This document shows, piece after piece, positions 61,788 through 64,000 of a DNA stretch of 64,000 bases; positions within the stretch are counted from its first letter, which is position 1; each line of letters opens with the position of its first letter. The DNA comes from Prorocentrum cordatum (lineage: Eukaryota; Sar; Dinophyceae; Prorocentrales; Prorocentraceae), in the NCBI GenBank assembly GCA_963575745.1, contig CAUYUJ010015298.1:37501-101500 (forward strand). The letters run 5' to 3'. A program made the translations under genes and the position numbers. The notes beneath the pieces were generated by a model that made no database searches, was not told the origin of the DNA, and worked only from the letters and a program-made list of their open reading frames with translations.

Positions 61788-62820
61788 CATCATTTTCCCC
61801 CACCTCCTTCTCCTCCTCCTCCTCCTCCACCTCCTTCTCCTCCTGCCCTTCCTCTTCCTCCTAATCCTCTTCCTCATCCTCCTTCTCCTCCTCCTCCTCC
61901 TCATCATCATCATCATCCCCCCTCCTCCTCCTTTTTGGTGTTCCTCGTCCTCCTCCCCCTCCTCCTCAACCTCCACCGCCTCCTCCTCCTCCTCCTCCTC
62001 ATCCTCACTTCCTCCTTCTCCTCGTCCTCGTCCTCCCTCCTCCTTCTCCTCCTTCCTCCTTCTTCTCCTCCCTCTCATCATCCTCCTCCCCCCTCCCCGC
62101 CCCTCCTCCTTCCCTCTGCCTCCCCTCCTCTCCTCCTCCTCCTCCTCCCCCCCTCCCCTTCTCTCTCTCTTCTCTCTCTCTCTCTCTCTCTCATCTCTAT
62201 CTCTCTCTCTCTCTCTTCTCTCCTCTCATTGCCTCCTCCTCTCTTCCTCCTTTTTGTCCTCCTGGTTTCGCCTTCTCCTCCCCCTCCTCCTCATCCCCTC
62301 CTCTTCCTCCTCCTCCTCCTCCCCCCTTCCCTCCTCCCTCCTCCTCTCCTCTCCTCCTCCTCCTTCTCCCCTCCTCCTCCGCCCCCCTCCTCCTCTTCTG
62401 CTGTCATTATCCTCCTCCTCCTCTTCCTCCTTCTTGTCCTCCCCTCCTCCTTTTCTCCACCTCCTCCTCATCCTCCTGTCCTCTGTCTTCTCGTCCTCCC
62501 TCCTCCTCCTCCTCCGCCTCCCCTCCTCCTCCTCCTCCTCCTTCCTCCGCCTCCTCCACCCTCCCTCCCTCTCCCTCCTCCCTTCCTCCCTCCTCCCTCC
62601 TCCCTCCTCCTCACTCCCACTCCCTCACTCCTCCTCCTCCCTCCTCCCCTCCTCCTCCTCCTTTTTCCCCTGTTCCCTCCTCCCCTCCTCCTCCTCCCCT
62701 CCTCCTCCTCCTCCTCCTCCTCCTCCTGCTCCTCTTCCTCCTCCTGTCTTCCCCTCCTCCTCCGCCAACTCCTCCTTCTCCTCCTCCTCCTCCTCCCCCA
62801 CCTTCTCCCCCCCCTCCCCC
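61788..62820. repeat. LINE target duplication (right copy, to 61808) and CTC/TCTC polypyrimidine tract
   Basis: 61788-61808 repeats 56814-56834. It is followed by 1 kb of CTCCTC pyrimidine with a TCTCTC block at 62160-62225. Pro/Leu/Ser-rich long frames are artefacts. Confidence 0.95.
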
Positions 62821-63369
62821 TTGAACGCCGACGGCGACCACGCCCTTCTCCGCTGCGCTGCGCTGCTCGCGGCGGCTGCAGGGGTGGCCCGTCGCCGCGG
62901 CGGCCTCTGTCTGCAGCGGCCCCTCGCCGGAAACAGCGCGGACAGCGAGGCGATGGGACAGACGAGGTCCTCCCGAAGCATGAGGGGGAGGAGGAGGAGA
63001 AAGTGGAGGAGGAGGAGGAGGAGGGAGGAGGAGGAGGAGGAGGAGGAGGAGGAGGAGGAGGAGGCGGAGGAGGAGGCGTTGCCCTAATCGAACGGGGCGC
63101 GGCGCCCCCCCACCGCGGCCGCGCGCCCCGCCAGGGCGACCCCGCGCGTCCGCCGCGCGATAGGCGGACCGCCTCGCCCGCAGGGCCTGCCCCCAACGGG
63201 GCTGCAGAGGGGCAGCCGACGCCAGGCCGAGGGCCGTGGCCCGAGGCCGCACGGCCTCCGCCAGGCCGAGCCCGCCTGGCACCGCAGGTTGAGAAGGCTA
63301 CGTGCTGCTGACCGCACGGTGCTACGTGTACGTGCAGCTGCCGAGCGTCTTCGGCAGCATCATTCAGCC
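62821..63369. other. GC-rich segment with a GGA tract, possible exon remnants
   Basis: 62824-62960 (LNADGDHALLRCAALLAAAA...) has coding-like composition between the CTC tract and a GGA tract (62984-63080). No splice structure can be fixed. Confidence 0.3.
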
Positions 63370-64000
63370 ATGGGAGGTTGGAAATGTTCGAAGTGCAGCA
63401 CCACCAATGGAAGTTATTTCTGGCATTGTAAGCAGTGCGGCACCGCTTATCAGCAGAATGGTGCTAAGAGAACGACATCACGTGGGAAGTCCAAGCAGGA
63501 TGCTCGAGACAGATCGGCAAGCCGCAAGAGAAGAGAAGGTCCTTTTCGTAACGTCATCACTGAAATAGGGCCGATGCATCCAAATCTTGCCAGGGTTGCC
63601 GAATCGTGGACCCCACCGCCGCCGCCCGAGGAAAAAGAAAGAGTTAAGGAGTACAAACAGAAGCAGTGGAAGAGAATATACCAATTGGCGGAGCTAATCA
63701 TTTCTCTCAAGGCCGCAGGCAAGTCAGCCGCCATCGAGACCACGGAGGTCTCTGTTTTGAAGGCAGCCATATTGCAGCTTTTGCCTCAGGCCGAGCAGCA
63801 GAAGTCAATCAGTAAGAGAGCAGAGATATTGAAGGATAAGATACAAAGAGTTGAGAAGCAGCTTGGTGAGTTAGTAAATGAAAGAGATGACTTGCACAAA
63901 CAATACAATGTGGCGAAAGAGCAGCTCAGTGCATTTGATCAGGACCAGCACAAGCATCTCTCGGCCGACATGGGTTCTCATATGCAAGTTGATCAAGTCA
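63370..64000 (+). CDS. RanBP2-type zinc finger/coiled-coil protein, 5' part, runs off the window
   Basis: ATG 63370 opens a frame of 210 codons with no stop before the window end. It starts MGGWKCSKCSTTNGSYFWHC and continues KQCG: W-x-C-x2-C-x3-N-x6-C-x2-C, an exact RanBP2-type zinc finger. A basic stretch (SRGKSKQDARDRSASRKRRE) and a Pro run (WTPPPPPEEKE) follow. A long coiled coil comes next (SISKRAEILKDKIQRVEKQL, NERDDLHKQYNVAKEQLSAF). The sequence is noticeably less GC-rich than its surroundings. The layout resembles first ORFs of dinoflagellate retroelements, but that is inference; a host RNA-binding protein is the alternative. Confidence 0.65.
   Translation, partial: MGGWKCSKCSTTNGSYFWHCKQCGTAYQQNGAKRTTSRGKSKQDARDRSASRKRREGPFRNVITEIGPMHPNLARVAESWTPPPPPEEKERVKEYKQKQWKRIYQLAELIISLKAAGKSAAIETTEVSVLKAAILQLLPQAEQQKSISKRAEILKDKIQRVEKQLGELVNERDDLHKQYNVAKEQLSAFDQDQHKHLSADMGSHMQVDQV

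Noticed and set aside
61777-63311. Frames of 436 and 458 aa after the LINE
   Set aside because: Ser/Leu/Pro translation of a CTC pyrimidine tract with a short GC-rich end.

Overview
This window is dinoflagellate nuclear DNA. The diagnostic signal is the dinoflagellate spliced leader (SL), CCGTAGCC...GGCTCAAG. It occurs once in full at 56835, followed by three truncated copies, and as degenerate relicts immediately 5' of several intronless genes. GC-rich coding sequence, same-strand genes, GT-AG and GA-AG introns with short direct repeats at the splice sites, and a very large share of simple and tandem repeats all agree. The species cannot be fixed from sequence alone.

Layout. 1-9.7 kb: four plus-strand genes in a row (about 750-2068, 3479-4132, 4676-5626, 7768-9705), each with an SL relict just upstream and separated by minisatellites. 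They look like retroposed copies of trans-spliced mRNAs. 9.7-13.3 kb: tandem repeats. 13.37-13.70 kb: the last two exons of a spliced gene. 13,844-22,178: a degenerate but complete Ty1/copia LTR retrotransposon on the minus strand (two LTRs, primer binding site, gag zinc knuckle, PR, IN, RT, RNase H), inserted in a CTAGGGTAGGC repeat array. 23.55-25.65 kb: a 700-aa type II membrane protein. 26-38.5 kb: almost entirely repeats (GAT, GGGACAGTGG, a G44 run, CTTGGGG blocks) plus a retroelement fragment at 32.5 kb. 38,553-38,780: a small inverted-repeat element with a 4-bp target duplication, just upstream of a 640-aa CHAT/caspase-like gene (38,819-40,741). 45.1-49.5 kb: a five-exon gene encoding an ArsH-type NADPH-FMN reductase fused to a rhodanese domain. 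Its introns carry 4-9 bp direct repeats at the splice sites, and the last intron is itself a transposon-like inverted repeat. 49.8-56.8 kb: long GGA/CTC tracts, a decayed DDE transposase on the minus strand and uncertain exons. 56,835-61,787: an intact L1-like LINE with a perfect 21-bp target duplication, starting exactly at an SL sequence. From 63,370 to the window end: the 5' part of a zinc-finger/coiled-coil ORF.

The unifying theme is RNA-level mobility coupled to spliced-leader trans-splicing. The LINE supplies reverse transcriptase and begins with a fourfold SL signature, meaning its RNA was trans-spliced before reverse transcription in several successive rounds. The neighbouring SL-marked intronless genes are what such a machinery would produce. 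The host gene in the window with resolved introns (arsH-rhodanese) shows a second mobile process, introns created by small inverted-repeat elements.
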